In this document: one piece after another, positions 46,007 to 58,974 of the stretch
Position numbering within the stretch: the first letter of the stretch is position 1
Layout: the number at the start of each line of letters is the position of its first letter
Assembly (NCBI GenBank): GCA_036346405.1
Contig: CM070546.1
Location: 98,338,826-98,402,825 of the forward strand
Source of the DNA: Phyllostachys edulis
Lineage: Eukaryota; Streptophyta; Magnoliopsida; Poales; Poaceae
DNA length: 64,000 nucleotides
Direction: 5' to 3'
Notes under the pieces: model-generated
The model's database searches: none
The model's input: only the letters and a program-made list of their open reading frames with translations
Told to the model about the DNA's origin: nothing
Made by a program: the position numbers and the translations under genes

Positions 46007-47262
46007 CTATACTAAAGCAATACTAAAATAAGTTCAGGAGGCAACATGTAGCCAGGTATAATGCAGGAGCGATAGGATGGGTTCCTAAATTATATCTGAA
46101 ATGCTGCACATGAATCAGCAGTCTTAAAGTATACAATTTTTGCCAGTGAGGAGCAAGCACTCATCTCGTTGTACTATTAGTTTGACAGGCTACTCGAACA
46201 TTTGCCCTGGCATTTTGAATTGTATGTTTTTGATTGGCCAAGAACAGCATTCTACAGTAACCTGTGTAAGATGATGAGCCAGATGTGGTATCTAGCATTA
46301 TTGTATCACTTAATGGAGGAACAGGATTGCTTTCCCCCCTATCTTATTCCTGATATGACGTAGCTTTGAAGACTGGTGTGGACAGGCATCTGATAGATTC
46401 ATGAATGTACGCATGTGGAGAAAGCACAAGCAAAGTGCCCTCCAATAATTCAAGTCTTATCATGAATTTTCCAGTTTTCAGGACTGCCTCCATATCGTCC
46501 ATTGATGGACCTTGCTCCCTTCAAAACGAGGAAATGCTTTGCCTTGCGAGTTTATTCACCTTTGCCAGCTTATCTTATGCTTGTCTTTTTTTTTCCTCCT
46601 CTCCTTTCTTATGACCTATATTTTACTCTCTGTGAATGCGTACAGTCAGCTTGGTTCCACCCCGAGTTAGCTTTAAATCTCAGTCAGCAACTATGTGTGC
46701 CCTGATCATCTACAGTACGGAAAAATAACAGACAACGATATCTGAGAGAGGAAACCTGATGTACGTGTATTCAAGGACTGAAGTGGGTCCAGCCAAGAAA
46801 ATGGAGCCAGTGAAAACATTTCATGTGGTGTTAGTTGGTCTTGAACATGCACATGATAAGAGAAGTCTATTGTCTTTATTCTAGATATTATTCGATCCAA
46901 ACCCAGAGGTATACTGTGTTGGGCTCAACAATCACAATCAACTTGCACAATCGATCGAATTGATACCATGCTATTCAAGATTCTTCAAAGTTTAAACTGA
47001 ACAACAGAAATCAAAGCAAGGACTATGGGTTTCAACCAACCCAGTTCAGGCTAAGCTGCACACGAATGATTTTAAGTCAATTTTGGATGATGTTCGTATG
47101 CTACAATTCCAATTAAGTATACAGTTTCACAATATTTTCTCGAACCATGGAAATAAGAACTCATAAATTGTCTGATACAATCTAAGTACTGTTATTTCTG
47201 TTATTCTAATTACTGTTATTTCTGTTATTTGGATAGGTGAATCCACTCCAGAATGTCAATAT
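46007..47262. other. Intergenic, nothing recognised
   Basis: Host DNA once contiguous with 41322. The small frames present (for example 46405-46614) show no family likeness and are not called. Confidence 0.55.
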
Positions 47263-48230
47263 TGTTGCATATGTATATTAGCTTAGGGTGTTCTTTGTAT
47301 ATTGCCTACCATATACATGTTATATTGGATTTCGGCCCATTGGAATAGATCAAGGATTTATTCCAACATTGTATCAGAGCTAGGGTTAGCCTAAGCGCAC
47401 CCGCTGCCTTCGTATCCTCGTGCGAAGCCGCTTTGCATACATCCCAAAGGAGACGCAATGCCATACAAAGCAGAGCAACCGCCGGCTCGTGCAGATCCGG
47501 CTGCTCCCACCCGGATCAGGCGACGCCCCTGCCGATGCCACTGCCTGGCCAGCTCTACCACTAGAGCTCTCGCTGTCTCCGGAGCTTGCATTGTCTCCCA
47601 GAGCTTCTGCTCGTGAGCGCGTCGCCTCCTGACTGCAGATCCAGCCGCCACCCCTTTGCTCCGCCGAGCCTCGGGCCAACAAATGATGCAGCTGCAGATC
47701 TCGTGGTCACCAGTGATGCACTTTTCGGTGCCGCTGGTAGGATACTCGCAAGTCGTGCGCCCGTCGCCGCACCTATTCCTGGCTAGTGCCACCGCTGCCC
47801 CCTTGCCTCAGGCTCTGCTTATCTGGCTCTTACTTCTCAGCAGTCCTCCTCGCCTCTGTCACCTCCCTCGTCTGATATCATGTCTTTGTGGATCTTGGAC
47901 TCTGATGCTTCTTTTCACATGACACCAGATTCTACTCGTCTCACTTATGTGAGTCTCACATCTTTTTCTTTCACTGTTCAGACTGCAGATGGTACCTCTC
48001 TTTCTGTTGCAGGCTGATGCATCCTTTCCACTTCTTCCTTTCATGTTCCTGCCGTCTCTCATGTTCCCCAGCTTACTATGCAGCTTATGTCGGCCGGCCA
48101 GATCACTAATCACGACTAGCGTGTTATTCTTGAGTCTGACTCTTGTTGTGTCCAGGACTAGTGCTTGCCCTCGGCGCCATGATTCACATCATCTTTGGGA
48201 GCTCGACTGGCTGCGCCTTCCTTCTGCTGT
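47263..48230 (+). mobile_element. Truncated copia element, same family as C1 (copy C2)
   Basis: The LTR at 47263-47368 (TGTTGCATATG...TTCCAACA) shares GTGTTCTTTGTATATT-type sequence with the C1 LTR. The PBS TTGTATCAGAGC follows. Only about 500 bp separate the PBS from the protease (WILDSDASFHMTPD near 47893), and this segment again lacks gag. The element is broken at 48231, inside the pre-integrase region after the codons for LPSAV, by the gypsy-type LTR sequence. Its remaining part must lie beyond the window. Confidence 0.8.
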
Positions 48231-51200
48231 TGTGAGAACACGGGATATTTAACTTGTAATACTTAACCATCAATTGGTCCTAGCATTACAAATCAAATAA
48301 CCCGACTCTCGGTGCAACATGTACCTCCCAGGATAGCGGTACAAATACACCTCACAAAATCAAGCATCAATTCCATACACAAGCTATTACAATACCGAGT
48401 TCTTATAATTTACAACATGATAAACACACGAGTTCAGTTTACAGCAAAAGGGCCGACTGGCCAAATAGCATAATAAAACATTAAGTTTGCAGCGGAAGAA
48501 CAAGCCATAAGATGGCAGCAAAATAAAGCCAACCGGTTTGCCCTTACCCACAAGGCAATCGACCGGAAACTCCGAGCTAGTTGTCAACGTTGTAGTCGTT
48601 CTCACACCGGCTCACCCCTTGGGGGTCAATCTCCTCTGCAGCATAAACAATGCAGCTGAGTACAAAATTGTACTCGCAAGACTTACAAGCAAAAGAAATA
48701 TATAGATGCATTTATTATCAAAGGAAAGCTACTACACTAAGCAGTTTTCAGTATGAAGCATATTTTCTTTGCAATAGAGTAATAGACTGTAAAGCAATTT
48801 GTCAAGACTATTTTTATTCTTTTAAATAACAGCGAAACAACATTTATAGACATAATTAACATCCTAGAGGTGACTTCCCAACAGCCACCACAACATAGCA
48901 CGAATTGCCCATTCGTACCACCCGAATTCAAGTTTTATCAAAATATTAAAGTCTAATTCTTGCGGGAAATAACCAAGCGTGTCCATAACCTAGAATGAGG
49001 CTATTCGAATAGTTTGAACCCTGCAGAGGTGTACAACTTTACGCACACGCCAGACCGCTCCTTTGCCAAGCTATATAGCACACTTCCGAAGGTATGTCGA
49101 CAGAGCTAAGTCCTATGAGACGTTTTCCAATGAAATGTATTAACTAAGAGCCGCCCTATGGGTGGGACCCTTCGTGAACCGCCCTTGTGTGTGCAAAAGG
49201 GCTCCCACGGAGGACCTATACGTTGTGTCGGAGTCACCAGTCCAGCCACAGCAACTGCCGGTGCTCCTTAGGCGAGGGAACATGAAAGAACCCGACACAC
49301 ACATTTCCATTAACAGAACATTTTTTTCTAACATCTACAGCTTGTGGCTCAAAGTTAACACATGACAAAGTAATAAGTCAAGAGGGATTCCATATGTCCC
49401 TCATGTGGTTGCACGCAAAGGTGCTTGGATCAATGGCGCAAGTAATTCGGTCCTTGTTGACTTGGGCACCAAGCACACCATCCAACCAACGTGCCCAAGT
49501 TTAAAACATTTTATTCTTAATTTTAGTTTTTCCAAATATGATGCTTACATGAGTACCCTGACTCAAGTAATTAAAGTGGTCAAATAATGACCATCGTTAA
49601 AATGATGATCCCCATTCTACCATTCTAAGCATTGCTAAGCAGTACTAACTCGGATACAATATATTATGACCATAACTCATCCACTGAGCGCTAATCCATC
49701 AGCGGGGATATTAACCTAAGTTTAGTGGCAATGGATAGCATTTACCTACAGCTTATGTAACTACTAGGATTAACTACCTTTAATCATGAAATTAATCATC
49801 AGTTAGAACATGCATACATATCGTTGCAAAACAAGATAATTGTACTGAAAATAGTAAGATCAATATGATGGGGGGGGGGCTACTTGCCTTGTTGAGGATA
49901 GTCCAGAGGTTATTGAGGATCACTCTCGTAGACAATCGAATCTTTGTAATCTATCGAACGTACAAGAAAAATGAATAAGATCGAATAACACTAAACAAAA
50001 CCAAAATTCAAAAAGTCTCCAAAAATTATGAAACTAATATAGAAGGTAGATAATGATTTTAGATAAATTAAGGAATAAAAATCATTGGATTTGGAGTTGA
50101 TTTGAATTAGTTATGTAATTGTGAAGTTTAACCAATTTCATATTGTAAACAATTTATTTTGGATTTTCAACTAGGAGCATAATCTTAAAACTTTATGCTT
50201 AGACCATACTAAAGATTGTTAATCTTAATGCTTTACCACTTGGTACTATCTATCGTATTGACCTAGTGCTACTGTTGATAGCACCAGTGCCAATTGTTGG
50301 ATAACCAAAGATCAGGTAGCAAGGTTGTTTTTACCTAATCTCTAATTATCTAGGTTAAACCTCTTATAAAATTTACTACTCACTAATCTATTAGCTTACT
50401 GACTTGACTGCTTTTTAAGATTAGCGTGTCCTAGTTGGACTCTAAATACCCACTTTGATCACAAAACATAAATAGGAGAATGGTTGTTCCTTTGCTGATT
50501 TCTGAACATTTAGAACCTTATTTATTTTCAAATTCAACTACTACCGTTGGATAAGTGCTCAAGGGCTAAAAGAACAAAAGCATTACTAACTACTTGACTT
50601 AGAAAAAACACAGCCTAGTGCCATTTTTACTAGCTTTAGATTATCTTCTATGCTCAAGACATCCATCAGAACTGAAAAGCTATTGACCCAACTTCCTACA
50701 AAATTCAAACTCCACTAAGATAGTTCATTTGAGTGGCTAAAACTGACATTCAACAAATCAATTAACAGAAAAAGGATTGGGTTAACATGTGGGTTTACTG
50801 ACAAAACAACTTTTTCACACCACACCTTCTCTTCTCTGCTCATCTATCTAGCACAAAAACATCCCTATAACAGAAATTACCTGAGTTGAAATTTTGTTTA
50901 CTAAACTTCCTTACAAGTTCAAATTTCAATTTTCGACAACTCACTGAGTGATTTAATAGTCATCCAAAAATTGTAGCATTAGACAATTGATTTTTGCAAG
51001 AGAGTTACACTAACATTCCAGTTTTCTTCTAATCCTTTCTCTTCTCTGTTTAACAGTTCAACCAAAAGACCTTAACAGTTTTGACAACTAAGATTTCCAC
51101 TAATTTAATTATCCAAATGCCAAATATGGTTGAGTAATTCCATCAGTCATTCAAAATATTCATTTGCAATTAGATTAGTGCTCCTACAAGACAGAGAGTG

Positions 51201-51321
51201 GAAGACTCAATTACAAAGAACCGAAAACAGGGAGGCCGGCACAGGAAACTGCTCGAGCGGCTCAGTCATAGCTCACCGCCGACGGGAAGGCTCGACGGTG
51301 GCGGCCGCAAATGATGAAAAC
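48231..51321 (-). mobile_element. Long gypsy-type LTR sequence (G1), left part
   Basis: It starts TGTGAGAACACGGG at the break in C2. It shares, in the same order, several landmarks with 51322-55996: CAGCGGAA, TACTCGCAAGACTTACA, CTATTCGAATAGTTT..ACCCT, GAGGTGTACA, GGTATGTCG and CTTGCCTTGTTG. The block continues at 56002 after the inner insertion. No protein domain is present. The length and end bases suggest a long LTR of a Tekay/Del-like gypsy family read on the minus strand (inference). Confidence 0.6.
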
Positions 51322-54300
51322 TGTGAGGACCCCTGAAATTGAATTCATTTCAATTTAAAAGATTATACCAGAGGCATAATTTTTAGCAAACAACGAACCC
51401 AATTTCAAGTTTCCGGATATGCGTCTCATGTTAGCTCCCAGGATCAGGTGCTAACATGCACATATCCATACAACATTATATCACTTGCATACAAGATTAG
51501 AATATAACAGTAAAAATTAGCAGCGGAAAACATTAAGTAAACAAGAATATAAGATCAAGTAATAAAATAATCTTTCCAATGGTGCGCCACAACCCAAGGG
51601 CAACCGACTAGGATTAAAGCCGAAGTACCAACGTTATCGCCTCAATTTGAAACATTAACTAGGACGTTCTTTACCTGCAACAAGTGGATAATTCCACTGA
51701 GTACAGAAGGTACTCGCAAGACTTACACAAACTAATAAAAGAAAGTGTTTAATAGAACCTATCCAAAGGATTAGAGATTATACATGTTAAAGGCTGTTCA
51801 AAGGAAAGGCTATATTGGCATTAGTTTTGCATAAAGCAAGAAATTTTATTCCTACACTTTCTAATTTTTGTAAATGCCGTTTTGTAAACAAGTTTGGACT
51901 AAAACAACAAGTAAAAGTGATACAATCATTAATCAAAACATATCAAAGTGGCTGTCCACTTTGACTAGCTAACATGTATGAATAACCATTCATGTCGATT
52001 CCAAGTATACCCATGTCAATTTATTTTCAAAGTCTAACTATGATGTCTATTAAAACCAAGTGTTGTCCATAACCGGGGACACGACTATTCGAATAGTTTA
52101 AACCCTATAGAGGTGTACATCTTTACCTATATGACTCGATCAGCCCGTAATCCTCCGGATAATGACACGCTTCCTTTGGTATGTCGGCCGGGTAGATTGA
52201 GATTTGGTACTTTTTAGCAAGAACATCTTATTGAGTTGAAACACCCTTGCGCGATGAATCCCGCTTAGTACAAGCTTCTGATAGAGCTTGCTAACCAGGG
52301 CACGCAAGTTGTGTTGGGAATGCCGACCCAATGAACTAAAATCTAAAACTGTGCTCACTCGCACATATTAAATTGTAATCGGATCCCTATGAACATTTGA
52401 TCAAACACATATGTCCTCACACCGCCTGTGTTCCAGACCAATAAAATCCTCCCCCTACTTGACCAAACCGGCCCCAATCCAGCGTGTAGAAGTACGAGTA
52501 GTTCTTGGTATGACAGCCCAAAGTTCGGTCCTTGATGATCCGGACAAGACTACTACAATGCCCGATTCTCGTGCACGAAGCACCCTCACTATCAATCACT
52601 TGTCCAGATCTAAATCATGTTTTAATATACAAATTTTATACTCAAAACTCATGTTCATAAATTTGAACAAAATCATAAGGAATAGAATGTTCAGTGTTTC
52701 CCAAGATTGACAGGCTAACCCCATCAATCGATCTACCGTATCTACTAACCTGCATGGCTAAGCATTCACACAAATAATAAATATATCAACACATGATTCC
52801 TAACTTAAGCATAGGTGTATGGAGTAATTAAGGGAAAACCACAATGATTAGGATATAGTTAACTAGTCTCACAATTTATTGATATACAAAAATAACATGC
52901 AGGCAATTATTATTGCATTTCAAAATATTAAATTACCAAAACTGGGATCAAAATGATACAAGAGGATGCTTGCCTTGTTGGAAGTCCACTTGTTCACTCT
53001 CGTAGGCGTAAATGTTCCTTCTGTGCAACTCGGAATCTAGAGAGAAAACACGATAGCGAATAAACACCGATAAAACCGAAAAATCCAAAATGCTCGAAAA
53101 TGCATGACATTTACATATTAGTGAGATTATGATTCTAGATGCAATTAGGTGTAAATTTTAGTTTAATTGGAGTTCATATGAATTTATTACGGATTTTTGA
53201 AGTTAATTCAATTCCTAGTGTGACCATAACGACGGATGATACCTAGAGCCTAGATGATATTGTTTTCCTTAACAGAACACCTAGTACTCACAAGCACTCT
53301 CTCCAAGCATTCTATATATACATCCACGATGTTCATATAGTCAAAATCAATCCTCTTATATATTCTCACGATTATTTTAGTTATAACTTCCTATTTATTG
53401 AGGAAGTTCCATGAAAGCCAGGTGAAACCTGCACCTAAGTGCGGGGCCTGCTCTGGCAGACATACGTCTCATCGACATGGGACCTAGCACATTTAATAGT
53501 TTATCTTATCGATTATATTTATCAAGGGAATTTCATGAGCATTAGCTGGAACCTCCGAGCATTGACTAGATTCTAGTGTTACTGCCTTAGGGTTAATATT
53601 ACTAATGGTTGACATGGACACATTACTTGACCTAAGTAACACGATGACCTATTCGCATTATCATAAGTCAATTACACTATATTGAGTTAGCCTCAACCGA
53701 AAGTCCAAGATAATGGCTATAGGTTAATGGTATTCGGTTATTATCTAACTATTCCATTAAATGGTTGTATGTGACATTGACATATTATCATCTTTATCAT
53801 TTTCCTTGTTACAGCAATAGCCTAGGGCTTACTGTTCATTGAGACAACCATATCATATAGGATCTATTACTAAATCCTTATTCTTTGAGTTTTATAGCTA
53901 AAGGCAGACCAATTAGCCCTTAATTACCGTAACTTGTTCATTAGTTGGATGTGCACTTATCAAATGAAAGGTCCACTCACTGATTAACCATGCAAATCAG
54001 TCAACTAACTTGGTTTAGTCATTAACGATAACTAGTCAACGATGTACCCTACTGCTATTGAAGTTAAATATAACTTATACTGTGATGAATTACTTAACTA
54101 ATCTAGTTGTTCAATTAAACTCTAGCTATTCTTGGTTTACATCCAAGTGCTAATAATATACTAATTAACTTAACAAAATACCAGTTGATCTGTATGTTTA
54201 ATTAGTAACCCCAGCAATTAGATTTAACTAATCAATTAAATGGGATGGAAGCTACTGTCATTTCAGTTTTCTTATCTTCAGTTATCCAATAGCCATTAAA

Positions 54301-55996
54301 ATAACTTATAAGTAAATGCATTTGGTCTTTACTCAACTTCACTGATCAATCATTGCTACAGCCAACCAACTGGATTTAGTGATCAATGAAACTAATCATT
54401 ATGCAATTGTCAACTGAGATATCCAACACTAAGACTTCTAATCATCCTAATGCACTATTATCAGCATTACAACCACTAATTTTGAATTGTTACCTTCATA
54501 CATAGCTACTGGGGAGACACATACACAGAGGCATCATAGAGAAACATCACAGGGCAGTGAAGGCCGACGGGAAACCAGGAGTGGCTCGGGCATGGCTTGG
54601 CACCGGTGAGGAGGGTTGACTACGGCCACCGCATACGGGCAAAGTGGAACCGGCCGCCAGACATTCATTCTATACACACAGAGAGTGAGTGAGGGCCCAC
54701 CTGTAGAGAAACAAAGACATTCTCTGAGGCATTTATACAAACACACAGAGGGCAAGTAGGAGGAGACCGAAGGCGGCTCGGCCATGGCTTGTCGCCGGCG
54801 GTCGGAAGGTCGGCGGTGGCCACGGGTGTTGTGGTGAGCTCCTGAGTGCTGGAGGCGCGCCCGGGGCGGTCGGGATCGGCAGGGTGACTGCGTGCGGCGG
54901 CCACAGCGTGTAGGAGCTGAAGGCGTGGCGGCGCTGTGCAGTCGGGCGGGGAGGAGGAAGACCGAGGCGGGTTGGCGAAGGCGTTGGTGGGGGAAGTGAC
55001 GGGGAGTGGGCGGTGGTGGCGATGGGCTTGGGGAGGCGCGTCAATAGTGGAGGGGCCGACGGCGCACGGGCTCAACAGCGGGGGTAGGGGAAAGTGGGGA
55101 GGTGGCCGGCGCCATGGCGGAGGAAGAGGGGGAAGGACGTGGCGAGCAAAGGGGTGGCATGGGGGAGTGGAGGCCGGGGAGGATGGGTCGGCCATGGAGC
55201 GGGAGGGGAGGCGATGGGGCTGAAGACGGGCGGGTCGAACGGCGATGGAGCTGGCTCTGCGCCTTCAGGCTTCTTTTAGTGAGAATGAGACGGGGAGGAG
55301 AATGGCTGAGAGAGGTAGACAAGGAAGCTCCCGCCGGCTCTTTTGTAGGTGGGTGAGGTGGAGAGCACCATGAGATCCGGCCGGCATGGGCGAAGGGCAC
55401 CATGGCGACCATGCAAGGAAAAGCTGAGGCTACGTGGAAGCAACCGTGGAGGCAGAGTTCTGGTTTGTGGGGCTCGACAGCTCAGTGGAAGAGAAAAATA
55501 TTTCAGTTTCCCTAATTTCCAAAATGGTTGAGAGTTTTAGTGGAAAGTTAAATATAGTTATCAAGCTCTAAAAATTATAAAAATTTTCAGAGAAGGTTTC
55601 TGATATATTGTAAATTTTTATGCAATTGTTTTAGGATTTTATGTTCTATGTATATTTTTCTAAAAATTCTATTCATGATTTATTCACTTGTTTAAAATTC
55701 ATTTAGAGAAGATGTTTATTAATTAAGGTTGAATTTTTGGCAAGGTTAATTTGAATTCTAAAAAATTAAAAAATCATATTTAAACATGATAATTATTCAA
55801 GTATTTAAATAAATTGTTTTCCTGAGTTCTTCGTGAGCATTTACTTTAAATTTCTTTTGTGGCTTTAGTTTGAGTTAGAGGTTTACATTTGATTTAAAAT
55901 TTTCAAATGCATAATTTATGCACATGCTCCAAAGATAATATGAAATGATTATGAGATGCATATAAATCCCCATTTAATAAAAATGGGGCTGTGACA
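51322..55996 (-). mobile_element. 4,675-bp solo-LTR-like gypsy element (G2)
   Basis: It begins TGTGAGGACCCC and ends GGGGCTGTGACA, flanked by AAAAC on both sides (51317-51321, 55997-56001). No internal repeated LTR pair, PBS or polyprotein was found, so a very long solo LTR is the simplest reading. On the minus strand it reads TGTCACAGCCCC...CCTCACA. Frames in the GC-rich stretch 54660-55410 (for example 55195-54665 minus, 176 codons) are Pro/Ser-rich, match nothing I know, and are probably non-coding leader sequence. Most of the rest is AT-rich. Confidence 0.65.
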
Positions 55997-56001
55997 AAAA
56001 C

Positions 56002-56238
56002 GGAACCGAGTGAAGGAGGCAGCTTCAGGGGTGGAGGCGGCGCAGCTCAAAAAGGTCGGCGGCGGCGGCCATGTGGCGGAGCTAGGCGGCGGCACTGCCA
56101 CCATGGTGAAGGAGCTCCGGTAAGAGAAAGATGGGGATAGGGAGAGCACCAGCATCGGCTGGGTGTGGGGAACCCAACCCGGTGACCGGTGAAGGCCGAG
56201 GGGTCGGTGGTGAGCCGGAGGCGTGAGCTTGAGCCAAC
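56002..56238 (-). mobile_element. Long gypsy-type LTR sequence (G1), continuation
   Basis: GC-rich sequence continuing G1 after the AAAAC target duplication. It is then cut at 56239 by the last Sirevirus. The presumed target site of that Sirevirus is CCAAC (56234-56238), and its partner lies outside the window. Confidence 0.55.
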
Positions 56239-57919
56239 TGAAAGCATCTAGGCCCCTAAAAATTGTTTTGGTAATTAATGATAACATATGAATATGGGAT
56301 TAACGTGTTTATTGAGTATTTACAAGGTTAAGTCCCATTGGTGAGTTTGATGACTTGAAGATGCATGCTAAAGGACAACATGAAGATCTACATGGCTCAA
56401 AGACAAGGTACAAGTAGTCTAGAATCCCTTTTTTTTATTTTTATGTTTTACTGGTCTTAGGATAAATGGTTGGAAGACCGGATTTTAGGTTAAATGCCAT
56501 ACTATTAAGAGAGATCATAACTAGTAGCTTGATAGCATGTTCTTGTGCCATTTGGATCAATTTAGGATCATGCATGCATTTGAAGTTGATGTGGAAAGCC
56601 ATCTGTGAAATTGATAGGACAAACGGTAGTACCGGAGAATACATGGCGGAACTACCGCTTAGCGGTATGACCGCATTTCCTTTGGTGGTACTACCGGTGG
56701 ACATTCGAACCATCCGAAAGTGATCAAATTGTGCGGCTAAGACATGCGGTCCGAACGGCCAACTGAATCTGAGCCGTCCATGTAATCAGTCCGAACGTGC
56801 AAAGTTGTTCTGGGCACTCAGCGGTACGATCGGCTCGTGGTGCAGTACTACCGCAACCCGGTCGTTCCGTTTTTTAGTTGGCGGTATGAAAATTCCAGAG
56901 AGACTCCATTTCGGTTTTATTTGCAAGCCCTTGGAACGGTAGTACCACCATTATTCAAACGGTACTACCGCACTCCAGTGATTCTGAAAATTGGAGCGGT
57001 ACATATTTTCCAGAGAGCACCCTTTTGGGTCGTTTTGTGAAACGGTAGTACCGCCTTGGTGAGCGGTACGACCAGCTAGTGCGGTAGTACCACATGATAG
57101 TTGGCGGTAGTACCACGCCGTGTTTGAAACAGCTATGTTAGAGCGAGTTAATGCTCCTGTTATAGCCGTTACGGAGCGGTAGGTGAAGAGCGGTAGTACC
57201 GCACCTTGATTGGCGGTAGTACCGTATTTTGCTGAAAAGTTGGAATTTCTCTCCCAACGGCTATATTTGTTTGTAGGGGGTATAAATACCCCTCCACCTA
57301 CTCAAGGACAGCAAGTATGACCACATTTAACATCCTTAGAGCCTTGAACATCCTCTCAACTACTCATATACACTTGTGCATTCATTGTGAGGTAGTTGAG
57401 CACAAATTCAAGTGCATTCATTCTTAGATTGATCCTTTGCACTTGAGTGTCGTCAAGCGAAGATCATTGGTTTGTTACTCTTGGTGTTTTGCCAAACACC
57501 TAGACGACTTGGCCGAGGTTGCACGGTGATCTCTCCAAGAAGATTGTGAAGAGGTCCGGTGCCAAGATTGTGAGTGGCTTGGTGTTCGCCATCTCCAGAG
57601 CGGAGGAAGAACAACCACTAGTGATCGAGGGAAGGCTTAATTCGTGGAGCCGGCTTGATTCGTTCAAGCTTCGTCAACGTGGACTAGTGAAGACCGGCAA
57701 GTCTTCGATACCACGGGAAAAACATCGTTGTCTATTTATGGATATTTCTAGTCTTTACTTTTCGCATTTACAATTCTAGCATTTTTATTGTGTTGAATTG
57801 CTTAGCTAGAATTGTATCTAGTTTAGACTTAGTGATTGAATTGGCTTAAATTGTTAATTAGTCAAAAATTTTTAAAACCTCCTATTCACCCCCTCTAGTC
57901 GATTATCCTTGATCCTACA
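56239..57919 (+). repeat. S2 5' LTR
   Basis: 1,681 bp. The first about 350 bp and last about 600 bp match S1. The middle differs and carries the palindrome CGGTAGTACCG at 56624, 57043, 57191 and 57214 plus close variants. TATAAATA is near 57281. Confidence 0.9.
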
Positions 57920-57935
57920 AGTGGTATCAGAGCTT
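57920..57935 (+). promoter_or_regulatory. S2 primer-binding site
   Basis: TGGTATCAGAGC at 57922-57933, two bases after the LTR end. Confidence 0.9.
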
Positions 57936-57975
57936 GATCTCTCATTGATTTAGACTTAACCGTCTAAGAGAGAAA

Positions 57976-58974
57976 ATGATGGCTAGTGAGGGAATTGCTA
58001 TAGGAAAGACTCATTTGTTTGATGGCTCTAATTATGCTTATTGGAAAATTAGAATGTCAATTTATTTAAAGGCCATGAGTCGAAGCATTTGGAAAATCGT
58101 AAATGAGAGTTACGTCATGCCTCTTAATCCACTACTTCCCATAGATCAAGAGGTGCGTAATGCTCATTTAGATGCCCAAGCTATGAATGCTCTCTTTAGT
58201 GCTTTGAACGCAGATGAGTTCAATCGAGTGAGCAATTTGGAAACCGCTCACGATATTTGGACCACCCTCTCAGAAATCCATGAGGGAACATCCACGGTCA
58301 AAGAAGCCAAATTGCATATGCTTCGGATCAAATATGAGACATTCGTAATGTTGCCTCATGAAAACATCAATGAGATGTATTCAAGACTCAACAACATTGT
58401 GAATGAACTCAAAGGCCTTGGCACTAACCTTCTTGATGTTGATATTGTGTGCAAGATCCTTAGGGCTTTACCGGACAAGTATGAGACGTTGGTGACATTA
58501 TTTCTCAACTCTCCCGAGTTGCCAAGAATGACGCCAACAGGACTTTTGGGCAACCTCATAGCAAATGAGTTGTTCAAGAAAGACAAGGAAGAGCTCTTGG
58601 AGTCATCTTCCTCAAAGAAGAAGATTACCGCTTTCAAGGCCAAGGCGGAGTCAAGTGATGATGAGGATGAAGAAGGAGACTCTGAAGAGGAGTTTGCATT
58701 TCTTGTGAGAAAAATGAAGAAATTCATGAGAAGACACCCACATAGAAGCTTCAAATTCGACAAGAACAAGAAATGGCAATTCTCAAGTGACAACAAGCGT
58801 TATAGCAACATCCGATGCTATAATTGTGAAGAGAAGGGGCACATTGCCTCTCATTGTCCTTTAAAGAAGGATGACAAGGGAAAGTCATTCAAGAAGAAGG
58901 AATACGATGGCAAGAAAAAGCTTTTCAAGAAGCTTCACAAGGATGGCAAGTATGAAGCCCATATTGGAGAATGA
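57976..58974 (+). CDS. gag: S2 gag, first part, 332 codons
   Basis: An intact frame from ATG 57976 (a second ATG at 57979 gives the same product minus Met). The N-terminal copia gag domain has FDGSNYAYWKIRM near residue 20 and a helical core to about 210. A Lys/Glu/Asp-rich region follows at 215-280 and a CCHC knuckle (CYNCEEKGHIASHC) near 280. The frame ends in a basic tail and TGA at 58972-58974. The product would package element RNA in virus-like particles. Downstream sequence in the same frame clearly continues gag, so the TGA interrupts a longer protein. Confidence 0.85.
   Translation: MMASEGIAIGKTHLFDGSNYAYWKIRMSIYLKAMSRSIWKIVNESYVMPLNPLLPIDQEVRNAHLDAQAMNALFSALNADEFNRVSNLETAHDIWTTLSEIHEGTSTVKEAKLHMLRIKYETFVMLPHENINEMYSRLNNIVNELKGLGTNLLDVDIVCKILRALPDKYETLVTLFLNSPELPRMTPTGLLGNLIANELFKKDKEELLESSSSKKKITAFKAKAESSDDEDEEGDSEEEFAFLVRKMKKFMRRHPHRSFKFDKNKKWQFSSDNKRYSNIRCYNCEEKGHIASHCPLKKDDKGKSFKKKEYDGKKKLFKKLHKDGKYEAHIGE

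Noticed and set aside
46405..46705. Small frames in the intergenic DNA right of C1
   Set aside because: Short, overlapping and without family likeness. No promoter or splice context supports them.
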